From the NCBI GenBank assembly GCA_963831385.1, contig CAWHPW010000010.1:134457-198456 (forward strand): a stretch of DNA of 64,000 nt, given 5' to 3'. The notes under the pieces are model-generated. The model made no database searches and was not told where the DNA came from. It saw only the letters and a list, made by a program, of their open reading frames with translations. Positions 43,578-52,396 of this stretch are shown in pieces. The stretch's first letter is position 1. Every line of letters starts with the position of its first letter. Origin of the DNA: JACVRX01 sp963831385. GTDB lineage: Bacteria > Actinomycetota > Actinomycetes > Jiangellales > Jiangellaceae. A program made the translations under genes and the position numbers.

Positions 43578-45952
43578 GACGTCTCCCATGGTCTCCATCG
43601 GTGGTGCTTGGTGCGACCGGCTGACGGGTCCCGGATGAGCTCGAGCCGCGGTTTGGGGCCGTCAGTCCGCCCGGCTTGGGGCTTGCGCCGCCCGGCCGCG
43701 AACTGCACTGGCCAGTTGGCACCGCTGCCGGTGTACTCCAGGTCTGCCGCTGCGTGCAAGGTCCACATCGGGTCGTAGAGGTGCGTCCGCCCCAGGGCCG
43801 CCAGGTCAGCGCGGCCAGCCAAGATCAACGCATTGACGTCCTCGGCTGACGAGATCGCGCCGACTGCGATGACGGCGATGTCGACCTGGTTCGTGATTCG
43901 GTCGGCATACGGCGTCTGGTAGCTGCGGCCGTACGCCGGCCGTTCCTCCTTGACGACCTGGCCGGTCGAGACATCGATCGCGTCGGCGCCGTGCTCGGCG
44001 AAGGCCTGTGCGATCGCGACCGCGTCCTCCGCCTCGGTCCCGCCGGGATACCAGTCGGTCGCCGAGATGCGGACCGACATCGGTTTGCCTGAGGGCCAGG
44101 TGGACCGAAGTGCGTCGAATACCTCGAGGGGGTAGCGCAGGCGGTTCGAGAGTGATCCGCCGTATTCGTCAGTCCGGTGATTTGTCAGCGGGGAAAGGAA
44201 GCTCGACAACAGGTAACCGTGGGCACAGTGCAGCTCCAGCAGGTCGAAGCCGGCGGTCTCCGCCCGGCGGGCACAGGCGACGAAGTCGTCCCTCATTGCG
44301 GCCATGGCAGCGGCGTCGAGTTCCTGCGGCACTTGGTTGGCCGGGGAGTAGGCAAGCGGCGACGGTGCCACCACCGGCCAGTTTCCCTCGGGCAGCGGCT
44401 CGTCCATTCCTTCCCACATCAACTTGGTCGAGCCCTTGCGGCCGGAGTGCCCGAGCTGGACACCAATAGCGGCAGTGCTGTTGTCGTGCACGAACTCGAC
44501 GATGCGTGCCCAGGCATCTCGTTGGTCGTCGGTGTAGAGCCCGGTGCAACCCGGTGTGATCCGGCCGGCCGGAGAGACGCACACCATCTCGGTCATGACC
44601 AGCCCGGCGCCACCGAGGGCCTTGCTGCCGAGATGGACGAGGTGGAAGTCGGTGGGGTCGCCGTCGCGGGCGGAATACATGTCCATCGCCGACACGACGA
44701 CGCGGTTTTTCAGCTGCAGGCCGCGAAGCTGGAACGGCTGGAACATCGGCGGCCGGGCCTGTGGCGGGGGCGGCGCCATGCCCCTGCGGACTTCGTGGTC
44801 GGCGAACCAGGCGTCTGCCGCGTCGACGAACTCCGGGTCGCGCAGTCGGAGGTTGTCGTAGGTGACCCGACGCGACCGGGTGAGGATGTTGAAAGCGAAG
44901 CGCATCGGCTCCTGGTGGGTGTATTGGCCGAGGTTCTCGAACCACTCCAGGCTCGCCTGCGCGGCCCGCTGGGTCGACTCGACGACCGGTCGGCGCTCGT
45001 TCTCGTAGGCGGCCAGAGCGGCGCTGACATCGTCGTGCTCGTGCAGCGAGGCCGCGAGCGCAAGCGCGTCCTCCATCGCGAGCTTCGTTCCGGAGCCGAT
45101 CGAGAAATGTGCCGTGTGGGCGGCATCGCCGAGCAGCACCATGTTTCGGTGCCGCCACCGCGCATTGCGGATCGTCGCGAAGCGCAGCCACCGCGAGTTG
45201 TTCGCCATGAGCTCGTGCCCGTCGAGAACATGGGCGAACAGCTCACGGATTTTCTTCACCGACTCCTCGTCGTTCTGGCCGGGCTCGAACACGATTCCCT
45301 CTGTCGCGTCGAAACCCGCGGCCCGCCAGACGTCGTCGTGCATCTCGACGATGAACGTGCTTCCGCGTTCGTCATACGGATAGCCGTGGATCTGCATGAC
45401 GCCGTACGGGGTTTGTTCGATCTCGAAGGTGAAGGCGTCGAAGACCTTGTCGGTGCCGAGCCACATGTATCGACACCGCCGCTGCTCGAGGTCGGGGCGG
45501 AAAGCGTCGGCATATCGGCGGCGGATCGGCGAGTTCGCCCCGTCGCTGGCCACCACCAGCTCGTGGTCGGCGGCGAGGGTCTCGACCTGCGGCGCCTCGG
45601 TCCGGAAATGCACGCGAACCCCGAGCTCCGCGCAGCGGTCTTGGAGTATTCCGAGCAGCCGACGGCGACTCATGGCGGCGAATCCGTGACCGCCGCTGGT
45701 GATGACCTCACCCCGAAAGTGCACGTCGATGTCGTCCCAGCGGGCGAATTCGCGCTCCATGGCCGCGTGGATTGAACGGTCGGCGTGCTCGATCCCACCG
45801 AGGGTCTCGTCGGAGAAGACCACCCCGAACCCGAAGGTGTCGTCAGGCGCGTTGCGCTCCCACACCGTGATCGCATGCCGGGGATCGAGCCGCTTCGCGA
45901 GTGCGGCGAAGTAAAGCCCGCCCGGGCCGCCGCCGACGACCGCGATGCGCAT
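43574..45952 (-). CDS. 2-aminobenzoyl-CoA monooxygenase/reductase-type fusion (FAD hydroxylase + OYE)
   Basis: A 792-residue two-domain enzyme. Residues 1-370 form a FAD monooxygenase (MRIAVVGGGPGGLYFAALAK dinucleotide fold; VLLGDAAHTAHFSIGSGTKL, the GD motif). Residues about 400-770 form an Old Yellow Enzyme-type FMN reductase (QPFQLRGLQLKNRVVVSAMD; ELHCAHGYLLSSFLSP). This fusion is characteristic of 2-aminobenzoyl-CoA monooxygenase/reductase, which hydroxylates and dearomatises anthraniloyl-CoA. Salicylyl-CoA hydroxylases usually lack the OYE part. The start at 45952 fixes the FAD motif at the N-terminus. First gene of a coupled operon; divergent from enoyl-CoA hydratase. Confidence 0.88.
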   Translation of the reverse strand: MRIAVVGGGPGGLYFAALAKRLDPRHAITVWERNAPDDTFGFGVVFSDETLGGIEHADRSIHAAMEREFARWDDIDVHFRGEVITSGGHGFAAMSRRRLLGILQDRCAELGVRVHFRTEAPQVETLAADHELVVASDGANSPIRRRYADAFRPDLEQRRCRYMWLGTDKVFDAFTFEIEQTPYGVMQIHGYPYDERGSTFIVEMHDDVWRAAGFDATEGIVFEPGQNDEESVKKIRELFAHVLDGHELMANNSRWLRFATIRNARWRHRNMVLLGDAAHTAHFSIGSGTKLAMEDALALAASLHEHDDVSAALAAYENERRPVVESTQRAAQASLEWFENLGQYTHQEPMRFAFNILTRSRRVTYDNLRLRDPEFVDAADAWFADHEVRRGMAPPPPQARPPMFQPFQLRGLQLKNRVVVSAMDMYSARDGDPTDFHLVHLGSKALGGAGLVMTEMVCVSPAGRITPGCTGLYTDDQRDAWARIVEFVHDNSTAAIGVQLGHSGRKGSTKLMWEGMDEPLPEGNWPVVAPSPLAYSPANQVPQELDAAAMAAMRDDFVACARRAETAGFDLLELHCAHGYLLSSFLSPLTNHRTDEYGGSLSNRLRYPLEVFDALRSTWPSGKPMSVRISATDWYPGGTEAEDAVAIAQAFAEHGADAIDVSTGQVVKEERPAYGRSYQTPYADRITNQVDIAVIAVGAISSAEDVNALILAGRADLAALGRTHLYDPMWTLHAAADLEYTGSGANWPVQFAAGRRKPQAGRTDGPKPRLELIRDPSAGRTKHHRWRPWETS

Positions 45953-45984
45953 GGACGCCCCATCCGTTCGCCTATGCTGGCTGC

Positions 45985-45998
45985 GTTACGACAGTAAC
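45985..45998. promoter_or_regulatory. Palindromic operator candidate in the catabolic divergent promoter
   Basis: GTTACGACAGTAAC has 5-bp inverted arms around GACA, and the arms extend to 7 bp with one mismatch. It sits between the divergent starts of the monooxygenase (45952) and the enoyl-CoA hydratase (46047), the expected place for a pathway regulator. Arms of this size suit a dimeric repressor; which one is unknown. Confidence 0.45.
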
Positions 45999-46046
45999 AC
46001 GGGCGCTATTTCGCCGGGCGATTCGATGGTGGAGGTTCATGCCGAG

Positions 46047-46874
46047 ATGAGTCCGTTCCGTGGGTCAGCGCCGTTCACCGAGGATTGGAAGCACTTCCGC
46101 CTCGAGCGCAGCGCATCGATCGCCACGCTGACCTTTGACCGGCCGGACAAGTTGAACGCCCTGACCTTCGACACCTATGCCGATCTCAGGGATCTGCTGA
46201 CCGAGCTGCCGCAACGCGACGACACCCGGGTGCTCGTCCTCCGCGGTGAGGGCAGGGCGTTCTGCTCCGGCGGCGATGTCGACGAGATCATCGGCGCGAC
46301 CCTCGGTATGCGTCCGGATGAGTTGCTCGCGTTCACCCGGATGACTGGTGATGTCGTCAAGGCGATGCGTGAGTGCCCAGTGCCGATCGTCGCGGCCGTG
46401 CACGGGACGGCAGCCGGCGCCGGATCGGTGATCGCGTTGGCCGCCGACTTTCGAGTGGTGGCGCGCTCGGCGCGGTTCGCGTTCCTGTTCACCAAGGTCG
46501 GCCTGGCTGGCGCAGACATGGGCGCCGCCTACCTGCTGCCGCGCCTGGTCGGATTGGGCCGCGCGACCCAGCTGCTGATGCTTGGTGACACGCTGCCGGC
46601 GGAGGTTGCGGAGCGCTACGGGCTGGTCAGCGAACTCGTCGAGGACGATGCCCTGGACGATGCGGCGAATGCGCTCGCTCGTCGTCTCGCCGCCGGTCCG
46701 GCGCAGGCGTACGCGCACACGAAGGCGCTGCTCAGCCGTGAGCTCGACATGGGCCTGTCCGGCGCGCTGGAACTCGAGGCGATGACCCAGGCATTACTGA
46801 TGAAAGGCGCCGACTATCGGGAGTTCCATGCCGCGTTCACCGAAAAACGTTCGCCGCGCTGGCAGGGTCGCTGA
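46047..46874 (+). CDS. Enoyl-CoA hydratase/isomerase family protein
   Basis: A 275-residue crotonase-fold protein. It has IATLTFDRPDKLNAL, GRAFCSGGDVDEI (oxyanion-hole loop) and PIVAAVHGTAAGAGSVIAL. It would hydrate or isomerise a ring-derived enoyl-CoA in the aromatic-acid pathway. ATG 46047, with GGAGG upstream, begins close to the family start; ATG 46026 is possible. The acyl-CoA dehydrogenase gene follows two bases after the stop codon. Confidence 0.86.
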   Translation: MSPFRGSAPFTEDWKHFRLERSASIATLTFDRPDKLNALTFDTYADLRDLLTELPQRDDTRVLVLRGEGRAFCSGGDVDEIIGATLGMRPDELLAFTRMTGDVVKAMRECPVPIVAAVHGTAAGAGSVIALAADFRVVARSARFAFLFTKVGLAGADMGAAYLLPRLVGLGRATQLLMLGDTLPAEVAERYGLVSELVEDDALDDAANALARRLAAGPAQAYAHTKALLSRELDMGLSGALELEAMTQALLMKGADYREFHAAFTEKRSPRWQGR

Positions 46875-46875
46875 C

Positions 46876-48018
46876 GTGACGGCGTTCGACCTCGACGCCG
46901 GGCAGCGCGAACTCCTCGGCTGGGTCCGGGAGGTCGGGGTGTCTCGACTGACGCCGATCGCCGACGCCGGCGAGCCGGGCCGGGTCAACCGCGAGCTGCT
47001 CAAGGCGATGGGCGACCTCGGCCTGCTCACCCGGCTCTTTCCCGGGGTTGCCGACGGACGAGCAACCCGCGAAGCGGCTGCCCTGGATCTGTGCCTGCTG
47101 CGTGAGTCGCTTGCCGGCACCTCGACCGAGGCCGAGACGGCGCTGGCGCTGCAAGGCCTCGGTACCTACCCGGTGCTGCAGTCCGGCTCGCCCGACCAGG
47201 TGGCTCGTTGGGTGCCGGCCGTCGCTGCCGGTGATGCCGTTGCAGCCTTCGCGCTCACCGAACCTGAGGCCGGGTCCGATGCGGCCGCCTTGCAGCTCTC
47301 CGCCGAGCCGGACGGCAGCCAGTGGCGGCTGTCGGGGGCAAAGATGTGGATCTCCAACGCGCCCGAGGCCGACTTCTATGTCGTTTTCGCCCGCACGACG
47401 GCCGACGCGGGGGCGAGGGGTATCAGCGCGTTTGTCGTGCCCGGGGACCGGCCCGGTCTGTCCGGCGAGCACCTCGACATGCTCTCGCCGCACCCGATCG
47501 GCAGCCTGGTTTTCGACGCGGTCCCGGTTCGAGCCGACGAACTGCTCGGCGAGCTCGATCGCGGCTTCGCCGTGGCGATGCGCACGCTGGACCTGTTCCG
47601 CCCGAGTGTCGGCGCCTTCGCCGTCGGCATGGCCCAGGCGGCGCTCGACGCGTCGATCCGGCACGGTAGTCAGCGGCACGCCTTCGGCGGCCCGCTGAAG
47701 GACATGCAGTCGGTCTCGCACATGCTGGCCGAGATGGCGACGCGGATCGAGGCAGCGCGCCTGCTTGTGTACCGAGCCGCGGTGGCTTACGACGAGGGCG
47801 AGGATCGGCTTGCTGCTCGGTCCGCCATGGCCAAGTTGTTCGCGACAGAGACCGCTCAATTCGTCGTCGACGCTGCGATCCAGATCCACGGTGCCAGAGC
47901 GCTTCAGCGCGGACATCTGCTCGAGCATCTCTACCGGGAGGTTCGGGCCCCGCGCATCTACGAAGGTGCTTCGGAAGTGCAGCGCACGATCATCGCGCGG
48001 GAGCTGTACCGCCGCTGA
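46876..48018 (+). CDS. Acyl-CoA dehydrogenase
   Basis: A 380-residue FAD acyl-CoA dehydrogenase. Motifs are AFALTEPEAGSDAAAL and KMWISNAPEADFYVVFART (FAD/substrate contacts), the helix QRHAFGGPLKDMQSVSHMLA and IYEGASEVQRTIIARELY, whose Glu is the usual catalytic base. It would introduce a double bond into a ring-derived or opened acyl-CoA. GTG 46876 follows the enoyl-CoA hydratase stop directly. Its 3' end overlaps the convergent ligase gene by 29 bases. Confidence 0.9.
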   Translation: MTAFDLDAGQRELLGWVREVGVSRLTPIADAGEPGRVNRELLKAMGDLGLLTRLFPGVADGRATREAAALDLCLLRESLAGTSTEAETALALQGLGTYPVLQSGSPDQVARWVPAVAAGDAVAAFALTEPEAGSDAAALQLSAEPDGSQWRLSGAKMWISNAPEADFYVVFARTTADAGARGISAFVVPGDRPGLSGEHLDMLSPHPIGSLVFDAVPVRADELLGELDRGFAVAMRTLDLFRPSVGAFAVGMAQAALDASIRHGSQRHAFGGPLKDMQSVSHMLAEMATRIEAARLLVYRAAVAYDEGEDRLAARSAMAKLFATETAQFVVDAAIQIHGARALQRGHLLEHLYREVRAPRIYEGASEVQRTIIARELYRR

Positions 48019-49642
48019 GCTGCGCCGACTCCTGGCGCAGCCGGTATCGCTGCAGCTTCCCGGTCCCTGTCTTCGGCAACACCTCACGGAACTCCAGTAG
48101 CCGCGGATACTTGTACGGCGCGATGGTCGCCTTGACGTAGTCCTGCAACGCTCGCCGAGCTGCGTCGTCGGAAGGTGCGCCGTCCCGAACCACTACATAG
48201 GCCTTGACCACCTGGCCGCGGTCGGGGTCCGGCGCCCCAATGACAGCGCACTCGACCACATCCGGATGACCGAGCAACGCCTGCTCGACCTCTGGACCGG
48301 CAATGTTGTACCCGGAGGAAACGATCATGTCGTCGCTTCGGGCCTGGTACCAGAAGTAGCCGTCCTCGTCGCGCACGTATGTGTCCCCGGTGACGTTCCA
48401 GCCGTCTTGGACGTACACCCGCTGCCGGTCGTCGGCGAGATACCGACAGCCGGTCGGCCCGCGCACGGCTAGCCGTCCAGGCTGCCCGTGCTGTGTCTCG
48501 CTGCCATCGTCGTCGAGGACCGTGGCGATATATCCGGGCACTACCCGGCCCGTCGATCCAGGCCGGATCTCGTCATCTGCGGATGCGATGAAGATATGCA
48601 GCAACTCGGTGGCGCCGATGCCGTCGATGACCCGAACGCCAGTGGCATCGAAGAACGCCTGCCAGGTGGTTGCCGGCATGTGCTCTCCGGCGGAGACCGC
48701 ACGGCGGAGACCGCGCAGCTGCTCGCCATGTCCGGCTCCCACCATCGCCTTGTACGCCGTGGGCGCCGTGAACAGGACGGTGACGCCGTGCCGCGCCACG
48801 GCATCGGCGAGCTCGTCGGGTGTTGCACGCTCGACGAGCAACGTCGCCGCACCGACGTGCAGCGGAAACACCAATCCGGCACCGAGACCGAACGTGAAGG
48901 CAAACGGCGCGGTCGTAGTGAACAGATCCGATGGCTCCGGGCGCAGCACATGCCGGCTGAACGTGTCAGCGATGGCCAGGACGTCACGATGGAAGTGCAT
49001 CGTCACCTTGGGCCGTCCGGTGGTGCCGGAGGTCGTTGCGAGCAGCGCAACGTCGTCGGCAGCGGTCGCGACTGCCTCGAACGCTGGCTTCTCACCCTGT
49101 GCGCGAGCGACCAGGTCGGTCTTCCCGTCACCGCCATATGGGACGACGGTCAGGTCAGTCCCCGCCGAGACGCGTGCTGTCTCGAGCTCGTCCAGGAACC
49201 GGTGATCACAGATCGCGAGGTCAGGACGGGTCATCTCGATGATCGTGACCAGCTCCGTCGCCCGCAGCAACGGCATTGTCAGCACGACAACGCCGCCGGC
49301 CTGCAGAACGCCCAACCAGACGGCAACCAGCCAGGGGTTGTTCGGTGCGCGCAGCAACACCCGCTTGCCTGGCTGCAAACCGAGTTGGTTGGTCAGCAAT
49401 GCCGCCACTCGGTTGGCGTTGTCGCGCAGCTCGCCGTAGCTCCATTCGGCCGACGCTGTCACCAGGCAGCGACGGTCCGGGCCGTACCGGTCGATGGCGT
49501 CGTCGAGAAGCCGTTGTGCGCAGTTGAGACGGTTTGGGTAGTCGAGCTCGGGCAAGTCGAAACAGAGCTTCGGCCATTGATCGGCCGGCGGCAGCCGGTC
49601 CCTGGTGAAGGTGTCGACGTGGGCAGAGTCGGACAACGCCAT
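47990..49642 (-). CDS. 2-aminobenzoate/benzoate-CoA ligase-type enzyme
   Basis: A 550-residue acyl-adenylate-forming ligase of the benzoate/2-aminobenzoate-CoA ligase group. It has LATTSGTTGRPKVTMHF (P-loop), IDGIGATELLHIFIA (the GxTE-type motif), YVQDGWNVTGDTY, ARSDDMIVSSGYNIAG and LPKTGTGKLQRY with the catalytic Lys. It would start the pathway by making the aryl-CoA thioester. Together with the monooxygenase/reductase it points to anthranilate. Divergent from the PaaX-type regulator gene. Confidence 0.87.
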   Translation of the reverse strand: MALSDSAHVDTFTRDRLPPADQWPKLCFDLPELDYPNRLNCAQRLLDDAIDRYGPDRRCLVTASAEWSYGELRDNANRVAALLTNQLGLQPGKRVLLRAPNNPWLVAVWLGVLQAGGVVVLTMPLLRATELVTIIEMTRPDLAICDHRFLDELETARVSAGTDLTVVPYGGDGKTDLVARAQGEKPAFEAVATAADDVALLATTSGTTGRPKVTMHFHRDVLAIADTFSRHVLRPEPSDLFTTTAPFAFTFGLGAGLVFPLHVGAATLLVERATPDELADAVARHGVTVLFTAPTAYKAMVGAGHGEQLRGLRRAVSAGEHMPATTWQAFFDATGVRVIDGIGATELLHIFIASADDEIRPGSTGRVVPGYIATVLDDDGSETQHGQPGRLAVRGPTGCRYLADDRQRVYVQDGWNVTGDTYVRDEDGYFWYQARSDDMIVSSGYNIAGPEVEQALLGHPDVVECAVIGAPDPDRGQVVKAYVVVRDGAPSDDAARRALQDYVKATIAPYKYPRLLEFREVLPKTGTGKLQRYRLRQESAQLSGGTAPAR

Positions 49643-49677
49643 GGCTCACCTCGTTGTGAGTCGGTACATCGCAGTCT

Positions 49678-49691
49678 GTCACCCGCATGAC
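49678..49691. promoter_or_regulatory. Small palindrome between ligase and PaaX-type genes
   Basis: GTCA-N6-TGAC lies between the divergent starts at 49642 and 49724. It could be part of a regulator site for the divergent pair, but it does not match the operator candidate at 45985. Weak on its own. Confidence 0.25.
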
Positions 49692-49723
49692 GGCAGTCAA
49701 TAGTCCGCAATAGAGTCGGCGAG

Positions 49724-50548
49724 GTGGACACGACCGTCCTCGCCCGCACCACCCAGCCACGGTCGTTGATCGTCACGATCTACGGTTCCTACGCCCGAGA
49801 GGCCGGCGGCTGGTTGTCGGTTGCGACGCTCATCCGGTTGATGGACTCGCTCGGCGTGGACGAACCGGCGGTTCGGTCGTCGATCTCCCGGCTCAAGCGC
49901 CGAGGCCTGCTGCTCGCCGACCGCGTCGGCGGTGCCGCTGGCTATGGGTTGTCTGAGCAGGCGCGAGCGATCCTGGCCGAGGGGGACCGGCGAATCTTCA
50001 GCCGCCGGGTCGCGACTGCTGAGGACGGGTGGGTGCTCGCAGTGTTCAGCGTGCCGGAATCCGAGCGGGCCAGGCGGCATACCCTTCGGTCTCGGTTGTC
50101 TTGGCTGGGATACGGCAACGTCGCACCCGGCGTGTGGATCGCTCCGGCCCATCTCGCCGAAGAAACCCATGACGTGCTTGGCCAGCTTGGTCTCGCCCGC
50201 TATGTCGACCTCTTCTCGGCGCGCGCTATCGACGCAGTCAACCTGCCCGGCGACATCGCACAGTGGTGGAACCTCGAGCGAATCCACGCCGCTTACGCGG
50301 AGTTCGTCCGACTGTGGCAACCCACCGCAGCGGCGTGGCAGCAACGTCTCGAATTCGACCTCGAGAAGGCGTTCGTCGACTACATCCAGGCGCTCAATGC
50401 GTGGCGCCGACTGCCGTATCTCGATCCGGGGCTGCCTGCCGAGTTACTGCCGCCCGCCTGGCCCGGCGCCGAGGCTGCGGAGGTGTTCTTCTCTCTTCAC
50501 GGCCGGCTCCGGGAACCTGCACACCAATTCGTCGAGACCGTGCGATGA
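49724..50548 (+). CDS. PaaX-family transcriptional regulator
   Basis: A 274-residue PaaX-type regulator. The N-terminal winged helix includes SLIVTIYGSYAREAGGWLSV and RSSISRLKRRGLLLAD. The middle domain has WVLAVFSVPESERARRH and LSWLGYGNVAPGVWIAP, followed by the C-terminal helical domain. PaaX represses phenylacetate catabolism and senses phenylacetyl-CoA; this relative, divergent from an aryl-CoA ligase, most likely senses an aryl-CoA of this cluster. GTG 49724 is the family start. Confidence 0.88.
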   Translation: MDTTVLARTTQPRSLIVTIYGSYAREAGGWLSVATLIRLMDSLGVDEPAVRSSISRLKRRGLLLADRVGGAAGYGLSEQARAILAEGDRRIFSRRVATAEDGWVLAVFSVPESERARRHTLRSRLSWLGYGNVAPGVWIAPAHLAEETHDVLGQLGLARYVDLFSARAIDAVNLPGDIAQWWNLERIHAAYAEFVRLWQPTAAAWQQRLEFDLEKAFVDYIQALNAWRRLPYLDPGLPAELLPPAWPGAEAAEVFFSLHGRLREPAHQFVETVR

Positions 50549-50600
50549 GGTTTCACGACCGGTTGGTCATTGACGATGAGCGCGGGCGGGAAATCCGATG

Positions 50601-51047
50601 TCAATGCGGTGTGCTGGGCGGCCCGTCGACAGCAGCAGTACCGGAAAGGACGGCCACGCCCTGCAGCTCGACGAGTGCGTCGACGTCCCAAAGCCGGCTC
50701 ACCCCGACCGCTGCCGTGGCTGGGTAGTCGCTGCCGACCAACCGTCGCCACACCTGCCCGATGCGCTGTGAGTGTCGTCGGTAGTCCTCGATGTCGACGC
50801 TGTATACGGTCATCGAGACCAGTTGCTCCGGGTGACCGCCAGCGGCGCCGAGAGCAGTGAGCAGGTTGCGCAGGGCCTGCTCGAACTGGACAACGACATC
50901 GCCGGGACCGACGACGATGCCGTCGGCGTCCAACGCGGTCTGTCCCGCGAGCCAGACCGTCCGGCCCGGACCGGAAACCACTGCGTAGTTGAACCCCGAC
51001 GGACGCGGGAGACCGGCCGGGTTGACGACGGCGTGTCCGTCGGTCAC
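50601..51047 (-). CDS. RidA-family protein (atypical)
   Basis: A 148-residue RidA/YjgF-fold protein. RidA hydrolyses reactive enamines/imines to ketones with release of ammonia. Seen: VWLAGQTALDADGIVVG, QFEQALRNLLTALGAAGG and VSMTVYSVDIEDYRR. The segment that in RidA reads PARS reads PATA here, so the substrate-carboxylate-binding Arg is absent. In a 2-aminobenzoate pathway a protein of this fold could deaminate an enamine-CoA intermediate. GTG 51047 overlaps the dehydrogenase stop (GTGA). Confidence 0.82.
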   Translation of the reverse strand: MTDGHAVVNPAGLPRPSGFNYAVVSGPGRTVWLAGQTALDADGIVVGPGDVVVQFEQALRNLLTALGAAGGHPEQLVSMTVYSVDIEDYRRHSQRIGQVWRRLVGSDYPATAAVGVSRLWDVDALVELQGVAVLSGTAAVDGPPSTPH

Positions 51048-51814
51048 GACTGAACCGCCCCGCCGTCGACGTTGATCCCCTGCCCCGTCATAGCGGCATT
51101 GACGACGCACAGTTCAACGGCATCGGCAACCTCCTCAACTGTGATCAGCCGACCGATCGGTTGCTTGGCTTCCAGAGTGGCCCGTGCCTGCTCCGGCGTC
51201 CGTCCTGTCGCGGCAACGATCGTCTGCACGGATCCGTCGGTCAGCGGAGTGTCAACATATCCGGGGCACACCGCGTTGACGGTGACGCCCAAGTGGGCCG
51301 TCTCGGCAGCTACCGCCCGGACCAGGCCGAGCACGCCGTGTTTCGCCGCTGTGTAGGCAGCGATGTAAGGCTCTCCGCGCTTGGCGGCTACGGACGCGAT
51401 CACCACGACCCTGCCCCAACCGGCTGCGGTCATCGACGGAAGCGCGCGCCGAAGGCAGCGGAACGGCGCGGTCAGGTTGATGTCAAGCATGTGCTGCCAC
51501 TCGGCGTCGGAGATCCGCCCAATCGGCGCGGAGGATGCGGCGCCGGCGTTGGCAATCAGGATCTCGACCGGCCCCCAAGTTGTTTCGACGGCACTGAAGA
51601 CGTCGTCGACGGAACCTTCCTTCGTCAGGTCGGCGGAAACGACGAGCGACGGGCCCGGCAAGCTGGCGGCGACGGCGTCGAGCTCAGGGGCACTGCGGGC
51701 GCTCAGCGCGACCCGATGACCACGCATCGAGAGCCGACTGGCGACCGCCGCCCCGATTCCCCGCCCTGCTCCGGTGACGAGGCAGACCCGATCGGTGGAC
51801 GGATCGGCGGGCAC
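51044..51814 (-). CDS. Short-chain dehydrogenase/reductase
   Basis: A 256-residue SDR with VTGAGRGIGAAVASRL (cofactor loop TGxxxGxG), IANAG, the catalytic Tyr/Lys in YTAAKHGVLGLV, and NAVCPGYVDTPLT. It would oxidise a hydroxyacyl-CoA (or reduce a keto group) in the aromatic pathway. GTG 51814 places the cofactor loop near residue 12, as usual; ATG 51859 is the alternative. It is coupled to the RidA-type gene. Confidence 0.86.
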   Translation of the reverse strand: MPADPSTDRVCLVTGAGRGIGAAVASRLSMRGHRVALSARSAPELDAVAASLPGPSLVVSADLTKEGSVDDVFSAVETTWGPVEILIANAGAASSAPIGRISDAEWQHMLDINLTAPFRCLRRALPSMTAAGWGRVVVIASVAAKRGEPYIAAYTAAKHGVLGLVRAVAAETAHLGVTVNAVCPGYVDTPLTDGSVQTIVAATGRTPEQARATLEAKQPIGRLITVEEVADAVELCVVNAAMTGQGINVDGGAVQS

Positions 51815-51859
51815 CTCGACACCCTGGCAACGGCGCGCGGGGCCGTCAAGGGATCGCAT

Positions 51860-52229
51860 CGCAAGCGACCGTGTTGGCGAGGGTGATGAGCTTGGCTGGC
51901 AAGTGGTTGATGGCTGCTTGCTCACACCAATGCATCCGGGTCGAGCGCCGCGCACTCGCAGCCCGGGCCGCCGCGGTCCACCCACGCGAATCTGTCGTGC
52001 GCGGCTCGCGGCACCCGGCAACGGGACTAGAGGCGAGGGGCTGCGCCTCTGGGGTAGTCAGCCAAGTTCTCCGTTCCCGCGTACGTGACTGTGCTCGAGG
52101 TGGACCCATATGGAGACGCGCCTCTCGGGTAGTCGGCGAGGCTTCGTATCCACGGGTACGTCTCGTAGACAGCCGCCAGCGTGGCCGGCTCGGCAGCGTC
52201 GTCCGGGAGCCCCCGCGGGGGCAGCGGCC
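51860..52229. other. Gene-poor stretch with an imperfect direct repeat
   Basis: No supported gene is seen here. One direct repeat is visible: GCGCCTCTGGGGTAGTCAGC (from 52044) and GCGCCTCTCGGGTAGTCGGC (from 52118), differing at two positions and followed by weaker similarity up to a shared GTACGT. Together with the adjacent gene relic this looks like decayed sequence. Confidence 0.5.
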
Positions 52230-52396
52230 GCGGCCGGTGGCGGTTCGACGCATCCGACCTGATGCCGCCCCAGATCGGCCTGGTCGACGACGCGGGCCGA
52301 CGCGGCGCATTCTTGCAGGGGATGATCGACTACATCGAGCGTGGCCCGGCCAGCGCCGACCGCGTCCTCGCTGAGATCGAAGCTGCCTGGCCGTAG
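52230..52396 (+). pseudogene. C-terminal relic of a sugar ABC transporter binding protein
   Basis: The reading frame ending at 52396 encodes RFDASDLMPPQIGLVD followed by GAFLQGMIDYIERGPAS and VLAEIEAAWP, the typical last ~55 residues of alpha-glucoside-type solute-binding proteins (RFD-SD-MP, GM-DY, EIEA-WP). Nothing upstream continues the protein, and there is no permease nearby. It is not the same family as the binding protein at 27676. Probably the remnant of a deleted transporter operon. Confidence 0.6.

Noticed and set aside
51871..52374. Open frame covering the gene-poor stretch before ffh
   Set aside because: It is Arg-rich with no recognisable motif, and it overlaps the binding-protein relic in another frame.
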